This document shows, in pieces, positions 34,301-46,530 of a DNA stretch of 64,000 nt; position 1 is the first letter of the stretch, and each line of letters starts with the position of its first letter. The stretch is from Phocoena phocoena (taxonomy: Eukaryota; Chordata; Mammalia; Artiodactyla; Phocoenidae). Location: contig NW_027077412.1 of the NCBI RefSeq assembly GCF_963924675.1, positions 62,001 to 126,000 on the forward strand, in the 5' to 3' direction. Below the pieces are notes generated by a model, which worked only from the letters and a program-made list of their open reading frames with translations, did not search any database and had not been told where the DNA came from. The translations under genes and the position numbers were made by a program.

Positions 34301-36047
34301 TTGGCCAAAAATGGCGTATGCGTTTTTTCCTGAATATATTCAGGAAAAAACGCATACGCCCTTTTTGGCCAAGTGCATCATTGTCGACGTTCTGCCTCTT
34401 TTCCTATGCTTTCAGGGCAATTCCAGTCTACCCCCTGAAATCGTTTTCCTGAAATTCTGCCCCGCTTTCAAGTCCCCTTCGCAGGCTTACTTCAATATAT
34501 TTTTGGAGGATAGCTGTCATTTATAACTCTGCAGGTTTGTGAATTACAGTGCCCCTGAGCTCCTTTCTTCAACTCGCTTTCTTGTGAGCTGGGCACAAAA
34601 CCGCAGGATTGCTTCAGGCCCTAATCTGTTTTCGGCAGGGCACGTTGAGCCTTTGTTTAATTCCTCTTCCTGGTCGGCAATGAGCGTTACATTTGCCCGT
34701 GCAGACACCTACAGCTAGTCTCTCATTGGTTCTCCCTATTCCTGTTCATCTTGCACAGAAATTGCAAGCTGTGCCAAAGAGGAGGTTAAAGGCACTGACT
34801 CTCCAAGCGGGGAGAGTGTTAGTAAAGCATCTGGAATGGTGAACCCGAGGACCAGGATACGAAAACTGAGATGCATTTTAAATCATTTCCCAATCACACG
34901 GTGGACGATACTCTGGGTTTCCCATGCATGTTTTAGCTGGAGGAAGAATCCCTTGAACCTGGAGAGTTGGGACCCATGGAATGGGTACCATGCAGTATGA
35001 CTTCAAAGGGTCTGCATTTGCTCACCGAAACTCACCAATGCTATCAGCCTGAAGTGTCCAGCCTTATGTCTCAACCAGCTGTGGGTGTAGATGTGGTCAA
35101 TCCCGGTTGCATCACATGCCCTGAGTGAATTATTTAAGAATTGCTCTCTATTTCACTGTCTTTGTGTTTTGTTTTCGAAATTTATTTTGATAATGGGATT
35201 TATCGGATTTTCACTGCTGCGTTTCGGCCGCTGTACACACGCTTGATTCTCTTACGGAGACATATATATCCATGGGTTTTAAGATTCTTCCTAGTCAGGT
35301 ATATTCCTAGGCGTTGAATATGTGCTGTTGGGTCCATTTCGTTGAGCAAGGAGTAGGTCTTGTCTTTTACATATTTCGCTTATGGAAAGTTATCTGTGGT
35401 AATTTCAGTCTCTGGTTTTATGCAGCACCCCAAAACACCTTTCCCCATAAGCAAGCACTAGTTGGTTTTCTAAATTTGAGACCCTGTTCTGTTTTGTAAT
35501 TCAGTTCATGTGTAGTCAAGTTTACATTCCGTGTATTAGTGATATCTTATGATGTTTCTTTTTCTGTGTGACGTAGTTCACGTAGAATCACCGTACCTGC
35601 ATCCACTCACTATGCCGATACGGGCCTGATGACACAGATTTCATTGCTGAGTGATATTGCATTGTACGTACGTGCCACAACTTCTTTATCCATTTTTTGC
35701 TTTCTGGGATATTTACCTGATACTGTAGACGAGCTTCTTGTGAACACAGCCGTCCCAAATATTGGGGTGGCTGTCTGTTTTTGATTTTAATTTCCGTAAG
35801 CTATAGGACCATAAGTGGAAGTGCCATAGGCTGTGTTGCTCTGTTTCTTACGTGTTTCAGGAAACACCATACACTTCTCCAGGGTGGCTGCTGGCAATTT
35901 ACATCCTGCCAATCAGCATAACAAGGCTCCCTGTTCTCCATATCCTGTCCTACCTTTCTGGATTTTACACTTTTTTCAGATGGCCCTTTTGCCCGGGGGG
36001 CAGTGAGACTTCATTGTAGTGCAGATTTCCTTTACAGGCTTGCTTGG
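34301..36047 (+). repeat. Array monomer 2 (1,747 bp)
   Basis: Palindrome 34301-34372 with one mismatch (T at 34312). Subtype A: GTGAATTAC, GAAATTGCAAGC, CACGTTGAG, GCGTTTCGGCC. Confidence 0.9.
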
Positions 36048-36119
36048 TTGGCCAAAAAGGGCGTATGCGTTTTTTCCTGAATATATTCAGGAAAAAACGC
36101 ATACGCCCTTTTTGGCCAA
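36048..36119. repeat. 72-bp perfect palindrome, representative copy (mariner-MITE-like)
   Basis: Each 36-bp arm reads TTGGCCAAAAAG, GGCGTATGCG, TTTTTTCC, TGAATA with no spacer, and the right arm is its exact reverse complement. Arm ends and the internal TTTTTCC/GGAAAAA blocks match what I recall of short mariner-type MITEs in cetartiodactyl genomes (TTGGCCAAAAAGT outer ends). It recurs once per monomer, is perfect in 10 of 18 array monomers, and sits directly after the LINE-1-derived half. It could extrude as a cruciform or, if transcribed, fold as a hairpin. Confidence 0.9.
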
Positions 36120-37305
36120 GTGCATCATTGTCAACGTTCTGCCTGTTTTCCTATGCTTTCAGGGCAATTCCAGTCTACCCCCTGCAATCGTTTTCCTGAA
36201 ATTCTGCCCCGCTTTCAAGTCCCCTTCGCAGGCTTACTTCAATATATTTTTGGTGGATAGCTGTCATTTATGACTCTGCAGGTTTGTGAATTACTGTGCC
36301 CCTGAGCTCCTTTCTTCAACTCGCTTTCTTGTGAGCTGGGCACAAAACCGCAGGATTGCTTCAGGCCCTAATCTGTTTCCGGCAGGGCATGCTGAGCCTT
36401 TGGTTAATTCCTCTTCCTGGTGGGAAATGAGCGTTACATTTGCCCGTGCAGACACCTACAGCTAGTCTCTCATTGGTTCTCCCTATTCCTGTTCATCTTG
36501 CACAGAAATTGCAAGCTGTGCCAAAGAGGAGGTTAAAGGCACTGACTCTCCAAGCGGGGAGAGTGTTAGTAAAGCATCTGGAATGTTGAACCCGAGGACC
36601 AGGATACGAAAACTGAGATGCCTTTTAAATCGTTTCCCAATCACACGGTGGACGATACTCTGGGTTTCCCATGCATGTTTTAGCTGGAGGAAGAATGCCT
36701 TGAACCTGGAGAGTTGGGACCCATGGAATGTGTACCATGCAGTATGACTTCAAAGGGTCTGCATTTGCTCACCGAAACTCACCAATGCTATCAGCCTGAA
36801 GTGTCCAGCCTTATGTCTCAACCAGCTCTGGCTGTAGATGTGGTCAATCCCGGTTCCATCACATGCCCTGAGTGAATTATGTAAGAATTGCTCTCTATTT
36901 CACTGTCTTTGTGTTTTGTTTTCGAAATTTATTTTGATAATGGGATTTATCGGATTTTCAGTGCTGCGTTTCGGCCGCTGTACACACGCTTGATTCTCTT
37001 ACGGAGACATATATAACCATGGGTTTTAAGATTCCTCCTATTCAGGTATAATTCTAGGCGTTGAATATGTGGTGTTGAGTCCATTTCGTTGAGCAAGGAG
37101 TAGGTCTTGTGTATTACATATTTGTCTTATGGAATGTTATCTGTACTAATTTCAGTCTCTGGTTTTATGCAGCACCCCAAGGCACCTTTCCCCATAAGCA
37201 AGCACTAGTTGGTTTTTTAAATTTGAGACCCTGTTCTGTTTTGTAATTCAGTTCATGTGTAGTCAAGTTTACATTCCGTGTATTAGTGATATCTTATGAT
37301 GTTTC

Positions 37306-37794
37306 TTTTTCTGTGTGACGTAGTTCACGTAGAATCACCGTACCTGCATCCACTCACTATGCCGCTACGGGCCTGATGACACAGATTTCATTGCTGAGTG
37401 ATATTGCATTGTACGTACGTGCCACAACTTCTTTATCCATTTTTTGCTTTCTGGGATATTTACCTGATACTGTAGACGAGCTTCTTGTGAACACAGCCGT
37501 CCCAAATATTGGGGTGGCTGTCTGTTTTTGATTTTAATTTCCGTAAGCTATAGGACCATAAGTGGAAGTGCCATAGGCTGTGTTGCTTTGTTTCTTACGT
37601 GTTTCAGGAAACACCATACACTTCTCCAGGGTGGCTGCTGGCAATTTACATCCTGCCAATCAGCATAACAAGGCTCCCTGTTCTCCATATCCTGTCCTAC
37701 CTTTCTGGATTTTACACTTTTTTCAGATGGCCCTTTTGCCCAGGGGGCAGTGAGACTTCATTGTAGTGCAGATTTCCCTTACAGGCTTGCTTGG
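37306..37794 (-). mobile_element. LINE-1 ORF2-end fossil inside the satellite monomer (representative)
   Basis: On the plus strand this runs parallel to the reverse complement of the LINE-1 ORF2 end. The blocks TTTCATTGCTGAGTGATATT, CACAACTTCTTTATCCATT, ACCATACACTTCTCCAG, GTGGCTG, CAATTTACATCC, GGCTCCCTGTTCTCCAT, CAGATGGCCC and CTTCATTGTAGT appear in the same order and spacing as in the recognisable LINE-1 at 5040-5440. A continuation into the LINE-1 3' UTR (about 36920-37305) is weaker but collinear with 429-605. It is decayed far beyond coding and repeats in every monomer. Confidence 0.75.
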
Positions 37795-39542
37795 TTGGCC
37801 AAAAAGGGCGTATGCGTTTTTTCCTGAATATATTCAGGAAAAAACGCATACGCCCTTTTTGGCCAAGTGCATCATTGTTGATGTTCTGCCTCTTTTCCTA
37901 TGCTTTCAGGGCAATTCCAGTCTACCCCCTGCAATCGTTTTCCTGAAATTCTGCCCCGCTTTCAAGTCCCCTTCGCAGGCTTACTTCAATATATTTTTGG
38001 AGGAGAGCTGTCATTTATAACTCTGCAGGTTTGTGAATTACAGTGCCCCTGAGCTCCTTTCTTTAACTCGCTTTCTTGTGAGCTGGACACAAAACCGCAG
38101 GATTGCTTCAGGCCCTAATCTGTTTTCAGCAGGGCACGCTGAGCCTTTGTTTAATTCCTCTTCCTGGTGGGCAATGAGCATTACATTTGCCCGTGCAGAC
38201 ACCTACAGCTAGTCTCTCATTGGTTCTCCCTATTCCTGTTCATCTTGCACAGAAATTGCAAGCTGTGCCAAACAGGAGGTTAAAGGCACTGACTCTCCAA
38301 GCGGGGAGAGTGTTAGTAAAGCATCTGGAATGGTGAACCCGAGGACCAGGATACGAAAACTGAGATGCATTTTAAATCGTTTCCCAATCACACGGTGGAC
38401 GATACTCTGGGTTTCCCATGCATGTTTTAGCTGGAGGAAGAATCCCTTGAACCTGGAGAGTTGGGACCCATGGAATGGGTACCATGCAGTATGACTTCAA
38501 AGGGTCTGCATTTGCTCACCGAAACTCACCAATGCTATCAGGCTGAAGTGTCCAGCCTTATGTCTCAACCAGCTCTGGGTGTAGATGTGGTCAATCCCGG
38601 TTGCATCACATGCCCTGAGTGAATTATTTAAGAATTGCTCTCTATTTCACTGTCTTTGTGTTTTGTTTTCGAAATTTATTTTGATAATGGGATTTATCGG
38701 ATTTTCACTGCTGCGTTTCGGCCGCTGTACACACGCTTGATTCTCTTACGGAGACATATATTTCCATGGGTTTTAAGATTCTTCCTAGTCAGGTATATTC
38801 CTAGGCGTTGTATATGTGGTGTTGAGTCCATTTCGTTGAGCAAGGAGTAGGTCTTGTGTATTACATATTTGGCTTATGGAATGTTATCTGTGCTAATTTC
38901 AGTCTCTGGTTTTATGCAGCACCCCAAGGCAACTTTCCCCATAAGCAAGCACTAGTTGGTTTTTTAAATTTGAGTCCCTGTTCTTTTTTGTAATTCAGTT
39001 CATGTGTAGTCAAGTTTACATTCCGTGTATTAGTGATATCTTATGATGTTTCTTTTTCTGTGTGACGTAGTTCACGTAGAATCACCGTACCTGCATCCAC
39101 TCACTATGCCGCTACGGGCCTGATGACACAGATTTCATTGCTGAGTGATATTGCATTGTACGTACGTGCCACAACTTCTTTATCCATTTTTTGCTTTCTG
39201 GGATATTTACCTGATACTGTAGACGAGCTTCTTGTGAACACAGCCGTCCCAAATATTGGGGTGGCTGTCTGTTTTTGATTTTAATTTCCGTAAGCTATAA
39301 GACCATAAGTGGAAGTGCCATAGGCTGTGTTGCTTTGTTTCTTACGTGTTTCAGGAAACACCATACACTTCTCCAGAATGGCTGCTGGCAATTTACATCC
39401 TGCCAATCAGCATAACAAGGCTCCCTGTTCTCCATATCCTGTCCTACCTTTCTGGATTTTACACTTTTTTCAGATGGCCCTTTTGCCCGGGGGGGCAGTG
39501 AGATTTCATTGTAGTGCAGATTTCCTTTACAGGCTTGCTTGG
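37795..39542 (+). repeat. Array monomer 4 (1,748 bp)
   Basis: Perfect palindrome 37795-37866. Subtype A with GAGGAGAGCTG, and a seven-G run near 39488 that adds one base. Confidence 0.9.
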
Positions 39543-41289
39543 TTGGCCAAAAAGGGCGTATTCGTTTTTTCCTGAATATATTCAGGAAAAAACGCATACG
39601 CACTTTTTGGCCAAGTGCATCATTGTCGACGTTGTGCCTCTTTTGCTATGCTTTCAGGGCAATTCCAGTCTACCCCCTGCAATCGTTTTCCTGAAATTCA
39701 GCCCCGCTTTCAAGTCCCTTTCGCAGGCTTACTTCAATATATTTTTGGAGGAGAGCTGTCATTTATAACTCTGCAGGTTTGTGAATTAGAGTGCCCCTGA
39801 GCTCCTTTCTTCAACTCGCTTTCTTGTGAGCTGGGCACAAAACCGCAGGATTGCTTCAGGCCCTAATCTGTTTTCAGCAGGGCACGCTGAGCCTTTGTTT
39901 AATTCCTCTTCCTGGTGGGCAATGAGCGTTACATTTGCCCATGCAGACACCTACAGCTAGTCTCTCATTGGTTCTCCCTATTCCTGTTCATCTTGCACAG
40001 AAATTGCAAGCTGTGCCAAACAGGAGGTTAAAGGCACTGACTCTCCAAGCGGGGAGAGTGTAAGTAAAGCATCTGGAATGGTGAACCCGAGGACCAGGAT
40101 ACGAAAACTGAGATGCATTTTAAATCGTTTCCCAATCACACGGTGGACGATACTCTGGGTTTCCCATGCCTGTTTTAGCTAGAGGAAGAATCCCTTGAAC
40201 CTGGAGAGTTGGGACCCATGGAATGGGTACCATGCAGTATGACTTCAAAGGGTCTCCATTTGCTCACCGAAACTCACCAATGCTATCAGGCTGAAGTGTC
40301 CAGCCTTATGTCTCAACCAGCTCTGGGTGTAGATGTGGTCAATCCCGGTTGCATCACATGCCCTGAGTGAATTATTTAAGAATTGCTCTCTATTTCACTG
40401 TCTTTGTGTTTTGTTTTCGAAATTTATTTTGATAATGGGATTTATCGGATTTTCACTGCTGCGTTTCGGCCGCTGTACACACGCTTGATTCTCTTACGGA
40501 GACATATATATCCATGGGTTTTAAGATTCTTCCTAGTCAGGTATATTCCTAGGCGTTGAATATGTGGTGTTGAGTCCATTTCGTTGAGCAAGGAGTAGGT
40601 CTTGTCTATTACATATTTGGCTTATGGAATGTTATCTGTGCTAATTTCAGTCTCTGGTTTTATGCAGCACCCCAACGCACCTTTCCCCATAAGCAAGCAC
40701 TAGTTGGTTTTCTAAATTTGAGACCCTGTTCTGTTTTGTAATTCAGTTCATGTGTAGTCAAGTTTACATTCCGTGTATTAGTGATATCTTATGATGTTTC
40801 TTTTTCTGTGTGACGTAGTTCACGTAGAATCACCGTACCTGCATCCACTTACTATGCCGCTACGGGCCTGATGACACAGATTTCATTGCTGAGTGATATT
40901 GCATTGCATGTACGTGCCACAACTTCTTTATCCATTTTTTGCTTTCTGGGATATTTACCTGATACTGTAGACGAGCTTCTTGTGAACACAGCCGTCCCAA
41001 ATATTGGGGTGGCTGTCTGTTTTTCATTTTAATTTCCGTAAGCTATAGGACCATAAGTGGAAGTGCCATAGGCTGTGTTGCTTTGTTTCTTACGTGTTTC
41101 AGGAAACACCATACACTTCTCCAGGGTGGCTGCTGGCAATTTACATCCTGCCAATCAGCATAACAAGGCTCCCTGTTCTCCATATCCTGTCCTACCTTTC
41201 TGGATTTTACACTTTTTTCAGATGGCCCTTTTGCCCAGGGGGCAGTGAGACTTCATTGTAGTGCAGATTTCCCTTACAGGCTTGCTTGG
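39543..41289 (+). repeat. Array monomer 5 (1,747 bp)
   Basis: Palindrome 39543-39614 with two mismatches (GTATTCG in the left arm, CGCAC in the right). Mostly subtype A, but with AATTCAGCCCC, a subtype B mark. Confidence 0.9.
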
Positions 41290-43037
41290 TTGGCCAAAAA
41301 GGGCGTATGCGTTTTTTCCTGAATATATTCAGGAAAAAACGCATACGCCCTTTTTGGCCAAGTGCATCATTGTCGACGTTGTGCCTCTTTTCCTATGCTT
41401 TCAGGGCAATTCCAGTCTACCCCCTGCAATCGTTTTCCTGAAATTCAGCCCCGCTTTCAAGTCCCCTTCGCAGGCTTACTTCAATATATTTTTGGAGGAT
41501 AGCTGTCATTTATAACTCTGCAGGTTTGTGAAGTACAGTGCCCCTGAGCTCCTTTCTTCAACTCGCTTTCTTGTGAGCTGGGCATAAAACCGCAGGATTG
41601 CTTCAGGCCCTAATCTGTTTCCAGCAGGGCACACTGAGCCTTTGTTTAATTCCTCTTCCTCGTGGGCAATAAGCGTTACATTTGCCCGTGCAGACACCTA
41701 CAGCTAGTCTCTCATTGGTTCTCCCTATTCCTGTTCATCTTGCACAGAAATGGCAAGCTGTGCCAAACAGGAGGTTAAAGGCACTGACTCTCCAAGCGGG
41801 GAGAGCGTTAGTAAAGCATCTGGAATGGTGAACCCGAGGACCAGGATACGAAAACTGAGATGCATTTTAAATCGTTTCCCAATCACACGGTGGACGATAC
41901 TCTGGGTTTCCCATGCATGTTTTAGCTGGAGGAAGAATCCCTTGAACCTGGAGAGGTGGGACCCATGGAATGTGTACCATGCAGTATGACTTCAAAGGGT
42001 CTGCATTTGCTCACCGAAACTCACCAATGCTATCAGGCTGAAGTGTCCAGCCTTATGTGTCAACCAGCTCTGGGTGTAGATGTGGTCAATCCCGGTTGCA
42101 TCACATGCCCTGAGTGAATTATTTAAGAATTGCTCTCTATTTCACTGTCTTTGTGTTTTGTTTTCGAAATTTATTTTGATAATGGGATTTATCGGATTTT
42201 CACTGCTGCGTTTCGGCCGCTGTACACACGCTTGATTCTCTTACGGAGACATATATATCCATGGGTTTTAAGATTCTTCCTAGTCAGGTATATTCCTAGG
42301 CGTTGAATATGTGGTGTTGAGTCCATTTCGTTGAGCAAGGAGTAGGTCTTGTGTATTACATATTTGGCTTATGGAATGTTATCTGTGCTAATTTCAGTCT
42401 CTGGTTTTATGCAGCACCCCAAGGCACCTTTCCCCATAAGCAAGCACTAGGTGGTTTTCTAAATTTGAGACCCTGTTCTGTTTTGTAATTCAGTTCATGT
42501 GTAGTCAAGTTTACATTCCGTGTATTAGTGATATCTTATGATGTTTCTTTTTCTGTGTGACGTAGTTCACGTAGAATCACCTTATCTGCATCCTCTCACT
42601 ATGCCGCTACGGGCCTGATGACACAGATTTCATTGCTGAGTGATACTGCATTCCACGTACGTGCCACAACTTCTTTATCCATTGTTTGCTTTCTGGGATA
42701 TTTACCTGATACTGTAGACGAGCTTCTTGTGAACACAGCCGTCCCAAATATTGGGGTGGCTGTCTGTTTTTGATTTTAATTTCCGTAAGCTATAGGACCA
42801 TAAGTGGAAGTGCCATAGGCTGTGTTGCTTTGTTTCTTACGTGTTTCAGGAAACACCATACACTTCTCCAGGGTGGCTGCTGGCAATTTACATCCTGCCA
42901 ATCAGCATAACAAGGCTCCCTGTTCTCCATATCCTGTCCTACCTTTCTGGATTTTACACTTTTTTTCAGATGACCCTTTTGCCCGGGGGGCAGTGAGACT
43001 TCGTTGTGGTGCAGATTTCCTTTACAGGCTTGCTTGG
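41290..43037 (+). repeat. Array monomer 6 (1,748 bp, A/B mosaic)
   Basis: Perfect palindrome 41290-41361. The first ~470 bp is subtype B (AATTCAGCCCC, GTGAAGTAC, CACACTGAG, GAAATGGCAAGC); from about 41980 it is subtype A (CCAATGCTATCAGG, GCGTTTCGGCC). The extra T near 42960 gives 1,748 bp. Confidence 0.9.
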
Positions 43038-44783
43038 TTGGCCAAAAAGGGCGTATGCGTTTTTTCCTGAATATATTCAGGAAAAAACTCATACGCCCTT
43101 TTTGGCCAAGTGCATCATTGTCGACGTTCTGCCTCTTTTCCTATGCTTTCAGGGCAATTCCAGTCTATCCCTGCAATCGTTTTCCTGAAATTCTGCCCCG
43201 CTTTCAAGTCCCCTTCGCAGACTTACTTCAATATATTTTTGGAGGATAGCTGTCATTTATAACTCTGCAGGTTTGTGAATTACAGTGCACCTGAGCTCCT
43301 TTCTTCAACTCATTTTCTTGTGAGCTGGGCACAAAACCGCAGGATTGCTTCAGGCCCTAATCTGTTTTCAGCAGAGCATGCTGAGCCTTTGTTTAATTCC
43401 TCTTCCTGGTGGGCAATGAGCATTACATTTGCCCGTGCAGACACCTACAGCTAGTCTCTCATTGGTTCTCCCTATTCCTGTTCATCTTGCACAGAAATTG
43501 CAAGCTGTGCCAAACAGGAGGTTAAAGGCACTGACTCTCCAAGCGGGGAGAGTGTTAGTAAAGCATCTGGAATGGTGAACCCGAGGACCAGGATACGAAA
43601 ACTGAGATGCATTTTAAATCATTTCCCAATCACATGGTGGACGATACTCTGGGTTTCCCATGCATGTTTTAGCTGGAGGAAGAATCCCTTGAACCTGGAG
43701 AGTTGGGACCCATGGAATGGGTACCATGCAGTATGCCTTCAAAGGGTCTGCATTTGCTCACCGAAACTCACCAATGCTATCAGCCTGAAGTGTCCAGCCT
43801 TATGTCTCAACCAGCTGTGGGTGTAGATGTGGTCAATCCCGGTTGCATCACATGCCCTGAGTGAATTATTTAAGAATTGCTCTCTATTTCACTGTCTTTG
43901 TGTTTTGTTTTCGAAATTTATTTTGATAATGGGATTTATCGGATTTTCACTGCTGCGTTTCGGCCGCTGTACACACGCTTGATTCTCTTACGGAGACATA
44001 TATATCCATGGGTTTTAAGATTCCTCCTATTCAGGTATATTCCTAGGCGTTGAATATGTGGTGTTGAGTCCATTTCGTTGAGCAAGGAGTAGGTCTTGTA
44101 TATTACATATTTGTCTTATGGAATGTTATCTGTACTAATTTCAGTCTCTTGTTTTATGCAGCACCCCAAGGCACCTTTCCCCATAAGCAAGCACTAGTTG
44201 GTTTTTTAAATTTGAGACCCTGTTCTGTTTTGTAATTCAGTTCATGTGTAGTCAAGTTTACATTCCGTGTATTAGTGATATCTTATGATGTTTCTTTTTC
44301 TGTGTGACGTAGTTCACGTAGAATCACCGTACCTGCATCCACTCACTATGCCGCTACGGGCCTGATGACACAGATTTCATTGCTGAGTGATATTGCATTG
44401 TACGTACGTGCCACAACTTCTTTATCCATTTTTTGCTTTCTGGGATATTTACCTGATACTGTAGACGAGCTTCTTGTGAACACAGCCGTCCCAAATATTG
44501 GGGTGGCTGTCTGTTTTTCATTTTAATTTCCATAAGCTATAGGACCATAAGTGGAAGTGCCATAGGCTGTGTTGCTTTGTTTCTTACGTGTTTCAGGAAA
44601 CACCATACACTTCTCCAGGGTGGCTGCTGGCAATTTACATCCTGCCAATCAGCATAACAAGGCTCCCTGTTCTCCATATCCTGTCCTACCTTTCTGGATT
44701 TTACACTTTTTTCAGATGGCCCTTTTGCCCAGGGGGCAGTGAGACTTCATTGTAGTGCAGATTTCCTTTACAGGCTTGCTTGG
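43038..44783 (+). repeat. Array monomer 7 (1,746 bp)
   Basis: Palindrome 43038-43109 with one mismatch (AACTCATAC). One C is lost near 43168. Subtype A with a private TGCACCTGAG near 43287. Confidence 0.9.
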
Positions 44784-46530
44784 TTGGCCAAAAAGGGCGT
44801 ATGCGTTTTTTCCTGAATATATTCAGGAAAAAACGCATACGCCCTTTTTGGCCAAGTGCATCATTGTCGATGTTCTGCCTCTTTTCCTATGCTTTCAGGG
44901 CAATTCCAGTCTACCCCCTGCAATCGTTTTCCTGAAATTCTGCCCCGCTTTCAAGTCCCCTTCGCAGGCTTACTTCAATATATTTTTGGAGGAGAGCTGT
45001 CATTTATAACTCTGCAGGTTTGTGAATTACAGTGCCCCTGAGCTCCTTTCTTTAACTCGCTTTCTTGTGAGCTGGACACAAAACCAAAGGATTGCTTCAG
45101 GCCCTAATCTGTTTTCAGCAGGGCACGCTGAGCCTTTGTTTAATTCCTCTTCCTGGTGGGCAATGAGCGTTATATTTGCCCGTGCAGACACCTACAGCAA
45201 GTCTCTCATTGGTTCTCCCTATTCCTGTTCATCTTGCACAGAAATTGCAAGCTGTGCCAAACAGGAGTTTAAAGGCACTGACTCTCCAAGCGGGGAGAGT
45301 GTTAGTAAAGCATCTGGAATGGTGAACCCGAGGACCAGGATACGAAAACTGAGATGCATTTTAAATCGTTTCCCAATCACATGGTGGACGATACTCTGGG
45401 TTTCCCATGCATGTTTTAGCTGGAGGAAGAATCCCTTGAACCTGGAGAGTTGGGACCCATGGAATGGGTACCATGCAGTATGACTTCAAAGGGTCTGCAT
45501 TTGCTCACCGAAACTCACCAATGCTATCAGGCTGAAGTGTCCAGCCTTATGTCTCAACCAGCTGTGGGTGTAGATGTGGTCAATCCCGGTTGCATCACAT
45601 GCCCTGAGAGAATTATTTAAGAATTGCTCTCTATTTCACTGTCTTTGTGTTTTGTTTTCGAAATTTATTTTGATAATGGGATTTATCGGATTTTCACTGC
45701 TGCGTTTCGGCCGCTGTACACACGCTTGATTCTCTTACGGAGACATATATATCCATGGGTTTTAAGATTCCTCCTATTCAGGTATATTCCTAGGCGTTGA
45801 ATATGTGGTGTTGAGTCCATTTCGTTGAGCAAGGAGTAGGTCTTGTCTATTACATATTTGGCTTATGGAATGTTATCTGTGCTAATTTCAGTCTCTGGTT
45901 TTATGCAGCACCCCAACGCACCTTTCCCCATAAGTAAGCACTAGTTGGTTTTCTAAATTTGAGACCCTGTTCTGTTTTGTAATTCAGTTCATGTGTAGTC
46001 AAGTTTACATTCCGTGTATTAGTGATATCTTATGATGTTTCTTTTTCTGTGTGACGTAGTTCACGTAGAATCACCGTACCTGCATCCACTCACTATGCCG
46101 CTACGGGCCTGATGACACAGATTTCATTGCTGAGTGATATTGCATTGTACGTACGTGCCACAACTTCTTTATCCATTTTTTGCTTTCTGGGATATTTACC
46201 TGATACTGTAGACGAGCTTCTTGTGAACACAGCCGTCCCAAATATTGGGGTGGCTGTCTGTTTTTCATTTTAATTTCCATAAGCTATAGGACCATAAGTG
46301 GAAGTGCCATAGGCTGTGTTGCTTTGTTTCTTACGTGTTTCAGGAAACACCATACACTTCTCCAGGGTGGCTGCTGGCAATTTACATCCTGCCAATCAGC
46401 ATAACAAGGCTCCCTGTTCTCCATATCCTGTCCTACCTTTCTGGATTTTACACTTTTTTCAGATGGCCCTTTTGCCCAGGGGGCAGTGAGACTTCATTGT
46501 AGTGCAGATTTCCTTTACAGGCTTGCTTGG
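44784..46530 (+). repeat. Array monomer 8 (1,747 bp)
   Basis: Perfect palindrome 44784-44855. Shares with monomer 9 the rare variants CCAAAGGATTGC, ACAGCAAGTC and CAGGAGTTTAAAGG. Together with the end of monomer 7 it is almost identical to the next 1,747 bp. Confidence 0.9.

Larger units (their letters stand above)
36048..37794 (+). repeat. Array monomer 3 (1,747 bp)
   Basis: Perfect palindrome 36048-36119. Subtype A with private TTACTGTGCC near 36292 and ATTCCTCCTATTCAGG near 37032. Confidence 0.9.

Noticed and set aside
36019..36273. 84-codon frame recurring in most monomers every ~1,747 bp
   Set aside because: It begins at GTG, not ATG, and is read straight through the palindrome and unidentified satellite sequence. 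Recurrence is array periodicity, not gene conservation.
38825..38850. CENP-B-box-like TTTCGTTGAGCAAGG in each monomer
   Set aside because: Begins like a CENP-B box (TTCGTTG) but lacks the essential downstream A and CGGG positions. No centromere function is claimed.
39070..39170. CRE-like TGACGTAG and ACGTACGT motifs in monomers as regulatory sites
   Set aside because: Not listed as features because no promoter context is seen. Reported only as CpG gain.
45022..45483. 153-codon frame repeated identically at 46769-47230
   Set aside because: Identity reflects recent copying of the whole monomer. In other monomers the same frame is broken by stops, no domain is recognisable, and adjacent non-coding bases are equally conserved.
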